Positions 15,910 through 23,453 of a DNA stretch of 64,000 nt are shown here, one piece after another. Numbering within the stretch: the stretch's first letter is position 1; each line of letters begins with the position of its first letter. The stretch is from Lachnospiraceae bacterium. GTDB taxonomy: Bacteria > Bacillota > Clostridia > Lachnospirales > Lachnospiraceae. The DNA lies in the NCBI GenBank assembly GCA_900168235.1, contig FUZG01000013.1, forward strand, positions 1 to 64,000, read 5' to 3'. The notes beneath the pieces were generated by a model that was not told where the DNA came from, did not search any database, and worked only from the letters and a program-made list of their open reading frames with translations. A program made the translations under genes and the position numbers.

Positions 15910-17856
15910 TCACACCGGAATACGGCTCCTGAGCCAGACTGTCATTTCTCCGATCCCTCTGTTATTCCACATGCAGTAAGGAACCGCTTTCAGCTCTACA
16001 TGTTCTGCCTCAAATTTCGGAAGTCCGTAGAGTTTTCCGTTTTCTACTCCTTTATTTACGAGGCGTACTCCATCGAATCCGAATATAGGAAGATTCCCAA
16101 TAAAACGTTTAATCTCCGAAACTTCTCTTATGGGCTCCTTAGGATCAACGTATATCCCTGCCATATTCCTGCCATTATCTACCTCTTCCAGGCAATACAC
16201 CATCGGGCCATACATCAAAGCGACTTTCCCTGCATCTGCTCTGACTTCATCCCTTGCCGATACCCAGCGCGGATGGATTTCAAATCCTATCTCTATGTCA
16301 GATTCACCCGACGGAAGACCGAGTTCCATGTAACGATCCTTCTCCGTGACACTGATATCTTTACCATTGAGCTTCACGCTGTACTTCTCTGCGTAATACG
16401 GAACACGTATCTTTATCATGCCATCAGCGCTAAGTGATGCTTTTATCTTTACTTTGCCGCTGTGCAGAAGATCCGAATCCATCTTTATGCTGTATGATGT
16501 GTCACCTGCATCACCGCCTGTTTCCGATGAAATAAACTGGTGGATATACAACGCTTTTTCATCTGCTGCGTAAATATACTTGCCGAGAGATGCTATGGTC
16601 CGCGCGAGATTCGGCGGACAGCACGCCACATTGAACCATTTCTGTCGTATCGGCTTTACATGATCCATGTAAGTGTGTGATGTACAAAATTCCGGCACCA
16701 TCTCGAGCGGGTTTACATAAAAATATCTGTTTCCCTCCAGATTTACACTTCCAAGCAGAGTATTATAGAGCGCCCTCTCAACCGTATCGTAGTACTCTGC
16801 ATTTCCCTCTATGGATGCCATCTTTCTTCCGAACATCATCATTCCGACAGACGCGCAGGTTTCACAATAGTTTGTATTATTCGGAAGGTCATAATCCGTG
16901 GTAAATCTCTCTCTGAATCCGCTCGCTCCGATTCCGCCCGTGATATACATCTGGCGATTTACCATGTTGTCCCAGATCGCACGGCAGGCTTTCAGGAATT
17001 TCTCATCCCCGGTTTCCTCTGCATAATCAGACATTGCCGTACAGAGATACATGTCTCTCACCGCATGTCCCATTGCGGTAGTCTGCTCTGCGGGAGGAAC
17101 CGCCGCCTGAGAGTATTCCAGATCGTAATTCATAAATTCCGGGAAAAAAGTAGGTTTCTTACGTCGCTTCATTTCTGCTTCAAAGAAGTTCGGCTTCTTT
17201 CCTCTCTCTTCCAGAAAATATCTGACCTGATCCAGGTATTTCTGATCTTTTGTGATCCGGTAGAGCTTCATGAGTCCGATCTCTACTTCCTCATGTCCGG
17301 GATATCCCGGTATCTGCCCTTCCCCGTTACCGAAAGTCCTGCATATCAGATCTGCATTTTTTTTTGCAACATTCAGGAATTTATCCTTTCCTGTTGCATG
17401 ATAGTATGCAGCTGCCGCTTCAAACATGTGACCTGAAGTATAAAGCTCATGTCCTTCTATAAGGTTCTGCCATTTATCATCCGGCTGATTTACCTGAAAC
17501 CATGTATTGATATATCCGTCAGGCTCCTGCGCCTCGCTGAGGAGCTCTACCACATCGTCTACAACAGCTTCATATTCCTTCGCCCTGCCGGATGCCAGAC
17601 AATAGGCAACAGTTTCTATCCATTTATAAAGATCAGTGTCCTGAAAAACAACACCTTTCCTCGTACCCTTTTCTCTGCCCGCCGCTATGCGAAAATTCTG
17701 CACGCAGTAGGTTGGCTCTGTATCCGGGTTTTCATCAGTAAGAATCTTCCACTGATATGGAACCATTATCTCGCTCACAGTATCCACATAATGTCCGAAG
17801 AGGGAATCCGTGATTCGCGTATTTTTCAGTTCCAGCGGTTTTTGATGTCTAGCCAT
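15910..17856 (-). CDS. Glycoside hydrolase family 127, beta-L-arabinofuranosidase type
   Basis: The 648-residue protein matches the GH127 (HypBA1-like, DUF1680) family, which removes beta-L-arabinofuranose from plant hydroxyproline-rich glycoproteins and related glycans. The zinc/nucleophile site is visible: NYCETCASVG supplies the glutamate and one cysteine, and VACCPPNLAR supplies the nucleophile cysteine and its neighbour. There is no signal peptide, so it is probably cytoplasmic and acts on imported di- or oligosaccharides. GAAGGA precedes the ATG. The binding-protein gene lies 113 bp downstream on the same strand. The substrate is inferred from the family and from the araD module nearby. 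Confidence 0.92.
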   Translation of the reverse strand: MARHQKPLELKNTRITDSLFGHYVDTVSEIMVPYQWKILTDENPDTEPTYCVQNFRIAAGREKGTRKGVVFQDTDLYKWIETVAYCLASGRAKEYEAVVDDVVELLSEAQEPDGYINTWFQVNQPDDKWQNLIEGHELYTSGHMFEAAAAYYHATGKDKFLNVAKKNADLICRTFGNGEGQIPGYPGHEEVEIGLMKLYRITKDQKYLDQVRYFLEERGKKPNFFEAEMKRRKKPTFFPEFMNYDLEYSQAAVPPAEQTTAMGHAVRDMYLCTAMSDYAEETGDEKFLKACRAIWDNMVNRQMYITGGIGASGFRERFTTDYDLPNNTNYCETCASVGMMMFGRKMASIEGNAEYYDTVERALYNTLLGSVNLEGNRYFYVNPLEMVPEFCTSHTYMDHVKPIRQKWFNVACCPPNLARTIASLGKYIYAADEKALYIHQFISSETGGDAGDTSYSIKMDSDLLHSGKVKIKASLSADGMIKIRVPYYAEKYSVKLNGKDISVTEKDRYMELGLPSGESDIEIGFEIHPRWVSARDEVRADAGKVALMYGPMVYCLEEVDNGRNMAGIYVDPKEPIREVSEIKRFIGNLPIFGFDGVRLVNKGVENGKLYGLPKFEAEHVELKAVPYCMWNNRGIGEMTVWLRSRIPV

Positions 17857-17935
17857 AAGTTCCTTCCCTCTTTGATTAATCGTTTCATCTCTGTGATGTC
17901 AGATTACCACCTTTTTGTTTCAAAGTAAATGCAAA

Positions 17936-17985
17936 CGGACCCCTTTAGTGCAATTTGGGCGTATTCGCCAAATTACCGGGGTCCG
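17936..17985 (-). terminator. Large stem-loop, probable terminator of the beta-helix lipoprotein gene
   Basis: Outer arms CGGACCCC and GGGGTCCG enclose an inner stem AATTTGG-GCG/CGCCAAATT with a TATT loop. It lies about 40 bp after the stop codon at 18027. On the minus strand it is followed only by a loose T-rich stretch, so it could also act as an mRNA-stabilising hairpin. The GH127 promoter should lie between it and 17857, where I see the operator-like GAAACGATTAATC. Confidence 0.6.
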
Positions 17986-18026
17986 ATTTATGCATGATTA
18001 ATCCTTTAATCTATTGACTTTTCCAT

Positions 18027-19640
18027 TTATCCGAAGTAGCTGTTAAAATCCGTGCGGTCAATATAGTCCTCGCTGATCTCATTTGCCTCATCGGTCGTGA
18101 CTGTTGTGCTGTATTCACCTGTCACGGTTACCGTAATATCTGAATCTCCTTTCACCACAGTTTTTCCGTTTGCTACTATTGTCACAGTCTTTCCGTTTCC
18201 ATCAACTATCTTTCCGCCATCTTCTACATTCAGATTTGTGATTGTACTGTCTGCTGTTACTGTCCATGTGGATGTGCTGTCTACATTTATTGTTATAGGC
18301 GAATCTGTTTTATCAGTATTAACTGCATTTTCTACGACCTCCGCACTTCCTGTCCATGTACTTCCATTCAGCAGATAAAAATCAAGACTGCTTATTGTAT
18401 CTACTGAAATATCACCATCGAGTGTCTGCTTATTTCCGGTAAAGGTTACTGTTCCTCCATTTTTACCTGCAGTGCCCCAGCCATTTGAATCATTTCCTTC
18501 TATTGCAAGGAGCTTTGCCTTTTCACTGTTAAATTCAAGCTTGGTGTTTGAAAGAACTACATTCGCATCTGTATTCGTGATATAGAACATGGCGCCTTCT
18601 TCTATGAGGCTCGTAAGCTCTGAATCCACAGCCTGAAATCTTGCTCTGTCACCGGTTGTTGTCTCTGCGTCACCTGACATTGACTGATAAATGATAACGC
18701 CATTCGCTACAGGATCACTTGCGGTCTTGTTCTTTACTGTGCTCGTAATGGAAGAATTTTTTATGAGTATGGTATTAAGTCCTTCCATACCTGCTATCTG
18801 GCTTCCGCTTGAAGTTCCCGTAACTCCGTCTACCTGGATATTTCCTGTAGAATAGAGGATCGGTGAACCGGAGCCCTTTGTGGTAAGTTTACTATTAGTT
18901 ACCGAAATATTTCCGCCTCCGCGGTCTGTAGCGATAGTCGCACAGTGATCACCCTCTGTCTCAATAGTCATATTCTCAGCGATGACATTTCCGCCATAGG
19001 TGGCATCCAGTCCACGCGCGCTGTTTGATGTTGTATGGATCGTCGTGTCCTTTGCATAGATTGTTGCATTATCTGTTGCAAATATCGCATTTGAACCTTC
19101 GCTGTCAGCTTCGAGAGATGAATCGGATATGTACATTTTGGAATCACTTCCAACCGCAACTGCGATAGCATTTAATCCATAGAAATTGCAGTTATCTCCG
19201 TTATCATCATCTCCTGACTTATTAAGTGTTCCTTTTGTGATCTTGAGCGTTCCGCCATTTATTGCAAGCGCTGCGTTTTGATCTGTATCAGTAGCTGATA
19301 CACTCTCACCGTCACTTGTCACTTCCTCTCCGTCGGCCTCAAGTGCACCGTTATAATCGCCTTTATAATCAAAGGTCTGCGTATCTGCGCCGCCCATTCC
19401 ACCTCCGGGAGGCATATCAGGAGGTGTTCCACCGTTTTTACCGTCACCCGGAGCCTCCGGTTTATCCATTCCGTCAGGCTCGCCGTTTTCATTTGTTTCT
19501 GCGGCTTCTGTGCTTTCCTCTGCTACCACTGTTGTCTCTGTCTCAGTTTTTGCATTGGTAGAAGCCCCGGCGCATCCGCCTGCTACTATCGAAAATGTGA
19601 TGATGATTCCTGTAAGAACCGCAAGAACCTGTTTTTTCAT
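18027..19640 (-). CDS. Secreted lipoprotein with right-handed beta-helix / carbohydrate-binding-like repeats
   Basis: The 537-residue protein starts with a lipoprotein signal (MKKQVLAVLTGIIITF...AGGCAG). A disordered acidic linker follows, rich in Thr, Glu, Pro and Gly (about residues 25-100). The rest is a run of strand-turn repeats with phrases such as NAIFATDNATIYAKD and NSKLTTKGSG, typical of parallel beta-helix proteins annotated as 'carbohydrate-binding domain-containing' (DUF4353-like). It probably sits on the outer face of the membrane; the ligand is unknown. The start at 19640 has GGAG upstream. Five TTCACA-type repeats lie 75-121 bp upstream (19715-19761). Confidence 0.75.
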   Translation of the reverse strand: MKKQVLAVLTGIIITFSIVAGGCAGASTNAKTETETTVVAEESTEAAETNENGEPDGMDKPEAPGDGKNGGTPPDMPPGGGMGGADTQTFDYKGDYNGALEADGEEVTSDGESVSATDTDQNAALAINGGTLKITKGTLNKSGDDDNGDNCNFYGLNAIAVAVGSDSKMYISDSSLEADSEGSNAIFATDNATIYAKDTTIHTTSNSARGLDATYGGNVIAENMTIETEGDHCATIATDRGGGNISVTNSKLTTKGSGSPILYSTGNIQVDGVTGTSSGSQIAGMEGLNTILIKNSSITSTVKNKTASDPVANGVIIYQSMSGDAETTTGDRARFQAVDSELTSLIEEGAMFYITNTDANVVLSNTKLEFNSEKAKLLAIEGNDSNGWGTAGKNGGTVTFTGNKQTLDGDISVDTISSLDFYLLNGSTWTGSAEVVENAVNTDKTDSPITINVDSTSTWTVTADSTITNLNVEDGGKIVDGNGKTVTIVANGKTVVKGDSDITVTVTGEYSTTVTTDEANEISEDYIDRTDFNSYFG

Positions 19641-19714
19641 AAGCAACTCCTTTTTTCTGTGAACAACTTTGTTTGAGCGAATACTATCATCACTAAAACA
19701 CCCTTTCAATGCTT

Positions 19715-19761
19715 TTCACAGAGTCTTCACAGCTTTCACCATATGTTCACAGCTTTTCACA
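19715..19761. promoter_or_regulatory. Five direct TTCACA repeats at helical spacing (Pho-box-like)
   Basis: On the plus strand TTCACA occurs at 19715, 19726, 19746 and 19756, with TTCACC at 19735. The gaps are 5, 3, 5 and 4 bases, so the repeats recur about every 10-11 bp. Response regulators of the OmpR/PhoB family bind such direct repeats; the Gram-positive PhoP consensus is TT(A/T/C)ACA separated by about 5 bases. The array lies upstream of the lipoprotein gene ending at 18027, on its template strand, which is less usual for activation by PhoP. Confidence 0.6.
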
Positions 19762-19794
19762 TTTCCTACACAATGAGCCAGGTCCGTACGCACT

Positions 19795-19827
19795 AAAAAA
19801 GGGAATCCGGTCTCCCGAACTCCCTTT
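19795..19827 (-). terminator. Terminator after the FliB-type gene
   Basis: On the minus strand AAAGGGA pairs with TCCCTTT, followed by TTT; the hairpin starts 5 bp after the stop codon at 19833. Confidence 0.75.
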
Positions 19828-19832
19828 GACTC

Positions 19833-20786
19833 TTATTCTCTTAAAGTCGCTACGTTCCACAGATTGTGCTCGACTTCTTTTGAATAGTAATGCGCTATAT
19901 CTATCATGCTCTCCACATCGGATTCTCCCGATGCGATCCATCTGAAACACAGCGCCATATAAACTATACGAAGAGAACGCTTTATAAATCTCATCGTATC
20001 CTCGATCGGTACACCCGCCGCCAGGTCAGACAGCGTATAGCGGTACACCAGATATTCAGAGAAATAGCGGAACCAGCGAAGGATATCTTCCCTTCCTGCA
20101 TCAAAAAATTCCTGAGACCGTTCCTCTATTACAGGACGCGCTTCGCTCAATTTCTTCAGGTATTCATCCCATCGATAATGATAATATTCCAACTCACAGA
20201 GCTTCGAAAAAATCGCTTCGTCCTCATCAGATTTCAAAAATCCGGCATCGTTTATGAAAAGTTCTTCGGATTTACTATATATTTCACGGATCATGCCGTC
20301 TCTCACCTTGATGCGTTCTGCCAGACGCGATTTCTCATCTGCCGATAGTGCATCACCCACCATGTCATCCTCAACCTTTTTATAAACAGTAGGCCGTCCG
20401 TCCCTTGTAAAGAAAAGCCGTCCGACTTCCTTACAGGAAAGGCTCATATCCACCGCTTCATAATCGCCGTAATCCGTGTAATACCTTGGATATTCTGCGC
20501 AGGGATCACTAAGGACGTTATCCCCATATTTTAAAATGAGGTCACAGAGATTTCTCTCGTTTAGGAACGGGCATCTGCCGCCATCAACCGGACGGATGCA
20601 GAGAGAGCCGTCTTCTGAATGGGTAAGCTTTGAACGCACATATTCGCCGTCTTCCCCCGGAAGCTCTTTATAGATCTCCGCAGTTTCGGGGTCTATGTCA
20701 AATTCCCAGCCGGAACAACACGTATCCGTGCAATGACCGCCGATACACTCAAACTCATCCAGATACTCAGGATATTCATGAACCAT
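19833..20786 (-). CDS. FliB family flagellin lysine-N-methylase-like protein
   Basis: The 317-residue protein carries the cysteine-rich N-terminus of the FliB family: ECIGGHCTDTCCSGWEFDID (residues 12-31), then CIRPVDGGRCPFL, LCDLILKYG and DPCAEYPRYY. Nine or more cysteines in this pattern suggest metal or iron-sulfur binding. In Salmonella FliB methylates lysines of flagellin. No flagellin gene is in this window, so the target here is unknown. A minus-strand TTGACA near 20855-20860 may be the -35 box. The gene is 3' flanked by a terminator and appears to be monocistronic. Confidence 0.8.
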   Translation of the reverse strand: MVHEYPEYLDEFECIGGHCTDTCCSGWEFDIDPETAEIYKELPGEDGEYVRSKLTHSEDGSLCIRPVDGGRCPFLNERNLCDLILKYGDNVLSDPCAEYPRYYTDYGDYEAVDMSLSCKEVGRLFFTRDGRPTVYKKVEDDMVGDALSADEKSRLAERIKVRDGMIREIYSKSEELFINDAGFLKSDEDEAIFSKLCELEYYHYRWDEYLKKLSEARPVIEERSQEFFDAGREDILRWFRYFSEYLVYRYTLSDLAAGVPIEDTMRFIKRSLRIVYMALCFRWIASGESDVESMIDIAHYYSKEVEHNLWNVATLRE

Positions 20787-20858
20787 AATATTATTTCCTC
20801 TTTTATTTTTACTTATCTGTGAGTTTATAACACTATTAGATGTATCGGCAAATTTTTG

Positions 20859-21962
20859 TCAACATAAACCCAAAGCTCTTCCGATCTGTTCAAATTCATC
20901 GAGATAGACGCAGTTTGGCACAGTTTTTTCGATTATTGCCTGTCTGCACTCTGCCCAGTCCATCCACATGACCGATTCTACTTCGCTTTCCTGAAGCTTC
21001 AGCTCTGAAATGTCTACAGGCCTGTCATAAATGTACACGTGACTTATCTCACGGTCCTTGAATATCTTATCGTGGAAATTTTTCCCGAAATTCCCAGAAA
21101 ATTTGCCCCGATGAAGACCTATCTCTCTTAATGCGCCTTCTTCCGGCAGGATACCGAGCTCTTCCTGCATCTCACGACGCGCGGATTCCATAGGTTCGTC
21201 ACCCGCTGAGATATGACCCGCAGAGGAAATATCGTATTCCCCGGGATGCGAATCCTTCCTCATGCTCCGCTTCTGAAGGAGAACGTCATAGCCGGACTTA
21301 TCATTGTGTCTCACGATCCAGGTATGGACCGTTCCATGAAGAAGTCCCAGACGGTGAGCCACATTCCGCTCTTCCACTGCACCGCTTACGGTTCCGTCTT
21401 CATTCAGGATATCGAAAAGCTCAAGTTCCTTTCCGTTAAGGACTGCCTCACGAAGAACGCCTGCATCATCATAAACAAGCTTTAATGAAAAGAACGGCGC
21501 TTCCTCATCAAGCAGACGGAAAAATATGCGGTCTCCTGCCCACAGGTTCAGATCCCAGACACGGTCTTTTTCTACCCACTCGAGTTCACCCTCGTTGCAG
21601 GCTACAGGCTCACCGTGAAACTCCGATGCAGTGAAAAGGAACATGTACTCCGAAACAGGATGCTCGATCCACTTTCCGTTGTCATCCTTTTTTCCGCCTG
21701 AAACAAAGGTCACGATACCGCGGAATCTGATGGAATCCAGTATATATCCGGTTTCCTCGCGGGCTTCCCGAAGGATGCACTCCTCAGGGCTTTCTCCCTC
21801 TTCACAGTGACCGCCCACGCCGATCCACTTTTCATGATTTACGTCATGTTTTTTGGATGTGCGGTGAAGCATCAGGTATTTATCATCTTTTTCTAAATAG
21901 CAGAGAGTGGTGCAGGCATTTCTGCCCGGCAGCCACTCCTCTCCGATTTTTTGCTCTTCCAT
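20859..21962 (-). CDS. Tandem NUDIX hydrolase (two NUDIX domains)
   Basis: The 367-residue protein contains two complete NUDIX boxes. The first, GGHCEEGESPEECILREAREETGY (about residues 50-73, quoted GGHCEEGESPEE...REETGY), sits in a MutT/8-oxo-dGTPase-like domain. The second, AGHISAGDEPMES...REMQEELGI (about residues 243-266), sits in a domain like isopentenyl-diphosphate isomerase-type NUDIX proteins. The substrates are not predictable; nucleotide clean-up is plausible for the first domain. It starts 3 bp after the thrH stop codon and is probably translationally coupled to it. Confidence 0.88.
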   Translation of the reverse strand: MEEQKIGEEWLPGRNACTTLCYLEKDDKYLMLHRTSKKHDVNHEKWIGVGGHCEEGESPEECILREAREETGYILDSIRFRGIVTFVSGGKKDDNGKWIEHPVSEYMFLFTASEFHGEPVACNEGELEWVEKDRVWDLNLWAGDRIFFRLLDEEAPFFSLKLVYDDAGVLREAVLNGKELELFDILNEDGTVSGAVEERNVAHRLGLLHGTVHTWIVRHNDKSGYDVLLQKRSMRKDSHPGEYDISSAGHISAGDEPMESARREMQEELGILPEEGALREIGLHRGKFSGNFGKNFHDKIFKDREISHVYIYDRPVDISELKLQESEVESVMWMDWAECRQAIIEKTVPNCVYLDEFEQIGRALGLC

Positions 21963-21965
21963 AGA

Positions 21966-22565
21966 TTAAAGCGCCTTTTTAATTGCATCCATCAGCTCAT
22001 CGTATGTTTCAAATGCAGGGAACTGAGGATAATCCTTTTTGATCTGCTCTGTGCTTCTGAAAAGGAAGCCTGCCTTACTTGCCTGTATCATTCCGAGATC
22101 GTTAAAGCTGTCTCCGCTAGCGATAGTCTCGTATCCGATAGACTGAAGTGCCTTTACGGTAGTGAGCTTGGAGTTTTCGATACGCATCTTAAATCCTGTG
22201 ATCTCGCCGTTATCCGCAACCTCAAGAGAATTACAGAAAATTGTAGGCCAGCCGAGCTTTTTCATAAGAGGTGACGCAAACTGTGTAAATGTGTCACTGA
22301 TGATGATGATCTGTGTCAGAGAACGGAGCTCATCCAAAAACTCCTTTGCTCCCGGCATAGGATCGATGGTTGCGATGGTATCCTGGATTTCTTTTAAGCC
22401 AAGCCCGTGCTCTTTTAAGATACCGAGTCTCCAGTTCATAAGCTTGTCGTAGTCAGGTTCGTCTCTTGTCGTTCTTCTAAGCTCCGGGATTCCGCTTGCT
22501 TCCGCAAAAGCGATCCAAATTTCCGGTACCAGTACTCCCTCAAGATCCAGACATACAATATTCAT
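21966..22565 (-). CDS. thrH: ThrH: phosphoserine phosphatase / homoserine phosphotransferase
   Basis: The 199-residue HAD-family protein begins with the ThrH signature CLDLEGVLVPEIW, which carries the two catalytic aspartate/glutamate positions. Other HAD motifs follow: IIISDTF (motif II), the lysine region, and ASGDSFNDLGM (motif IV). Characterised ThrH has phosphoserine phosphatase and phosphoserine:homoserine phosphotransferase activity, so it may supply serine or threonine precursors. CAGGAG precedes the ATG. It is followed directly by the double-NUDIX gene. Confidence 0.9.
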   Translation of the reverse strand: MNIVCLDLEGVLVPEIWIAFAEASGIPELRRTTRDEPDYDKLMNWRLGILKEHGLGLKEIQDTIATIDPMPGAKEFLDELRSLTQIIIISDTFTQFASPLMKKLGWPTIFCNSLEVADNGEITGFKMRIENSKLTTVKALQSIGYETIASGDSFNDLGMIQASKAGFLFRSTEQIKKDYPQFPAFETYDELMDAIKKAL

Positions 22566-22711
22566 GATAAACTCCTGATTCTGTAAAAACTGTTAGTTCC
22601 TCTGCAACATCAGCAAGGGGCAAAATTTTTGACCCCGCATTATTTACATGCTATCATAACACACTTTTTATTGCACAGCATCACTTTAACGTGCAGAAGT
22701 AACTGGCGTAC

Positions 22712-22800
22712 AACAAGTTACGCTAGGCTCGACAAAACCTCGCCAAGCGAACTTGCATAACACGCACTAAGCTCGAAAATACCTCGCTAAGTGCTCCGAA
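22712..22800. repeat. Dispersed twin-hairpin repeat, copy A
   Basis: The element has two direct hairpin units. Unit 1 has arms AAGTT-A-CGCT-A-GGC and GCC-A-AGCG-A-ACTT. Unit 2 has arms GCACT-A-AGC and GCT-A-AGTGC. Both contain symmetric A-A mismatches and nearly the same 13-base loop (TCGACAAAACCTC and TCGAAAATACCTC). The sequence is identical to copy C at 43046-43135 and differs by a few bases from copy B at 34741-34827. It abuts the T tract of the terminator at 22808-22841. The rest of 22566-22711 holds the thrH promoter region and a GGGGTC...GCCCC hairpin near 22620-22640. Confidence 0.85.
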
Positions 22801-22807
22801 AAAAAAA

Positions 22808-22841
22808 GCGAAGCCCCGAATAATTCATCCAGGGGCTTCGC
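22808..22841 (-). terminator. Strong intrinsic terminator
   Basis: GCGAAGCCCC and GGGGCTTCGC form a 10-bp perfect stem; on the minus strand it is followed by nine T residues. It terminates the small gene ending at 22863, and repeat copy A begins right after it. Confidence 0.95.
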
Positions 22842-22862
22842 CATTTTTAACTTTATTCATGC

Positions 22863-23378
22863 TCAAGCCTGATAATCAACGTGATTGTAGAGCTTCTTCG
22901 CAAGCTTCTTTACGGTATTTGAGAACTCCGATTCCTCTCCAAAGTATTTTTCAAATTTCCTGTTATCAACCCCATCAATGGTGGTCTTTGATAACTTCAT
23001 ATATCCTTTGTCAGAGAAAGTTATGCCGTATGCTTCAAGCTTATCTGCATATTTTTCCTTCAGCGCATCCATTTCTTTACGTATCTTTCTGGTGCGCCTG
23101 CTGTCAAACTCCTTGCTGGACTCCATTGTGTAATTATATGCGTCCGCAAAGGATTTCAGTTTTTTATAAAGTCTCTTATTTTCAGCATTTGTATCGTCTT
23201 TTTCATCGCCGTAGTTTTCGGATCCGAGAACCTTTACACCTTTCAGCAAAGCTTTTGTATCTGCCGCAAGGAGCTTTCCGGACTTCACGCCCTCACGCTT
23301 TTCCTTTATGGCATAGAGGCTGTTCTCCTTATAAAGATTATAAAGATAGTAATTATTTGTAACTGTAAAATTACTCAT
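22863..23378 (-). CDS. Small protein with a FliD C-terminus-like region, function unknown
   Basis: The start at 23378 (171 residues) is set by AAGGAGG just upstream. The N-terminus MSNFTVTNNYYLYNLY is rich in Asn/Tyr; the middle is highly charged (Lys/Glu/Asp) and probably helical. The C-terminal stretch YGITFSDKGYMKLSKTTID...FEKYFGEESEFSNTVKKLAKKL resembles the end of the flagellar cap protein FliD, where a 'GI-x-D-x-G-x-L' strand is followed by 'F...L' helices. That likeness is only a visual inference. It has no signal peptide. It is far too short to be a FliD, and no flagellar operon is nearby apart from the FliB-like gene. Confidence 0.6.
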   Translation of the reverse strand: MSNFTVTNNYYLYNLYKENSLYAIKEKREGVKSGKLLAADTKALLKGVKVLGSENYGDEKDDTNAENKRLYKKLKSFADAYNYTMESSKEFDSRRTRKIRKEMDALKEKYADKLEAYGITFSDKGYMKLSKTTIDGVDNRKFEKYFGEESEFSNTVKKLAKKLYNHVDYQA

Positions 23379-23453
23379 GGACAACCTCCTTCCGGCATGA
23401 CATAGATTCCTGTATGTCATATATCGGAAAAAAGAGGTGAAATCTAAAGCGGT

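Noticed and set aside
22620-22640. GGGGTC-AAAAATTTT-GCCCC as a terminator
   Set aside because: It lies upstream of thrH, not after a gene, and has no T tract; it may be part of the thrH leader but evidence is thin.
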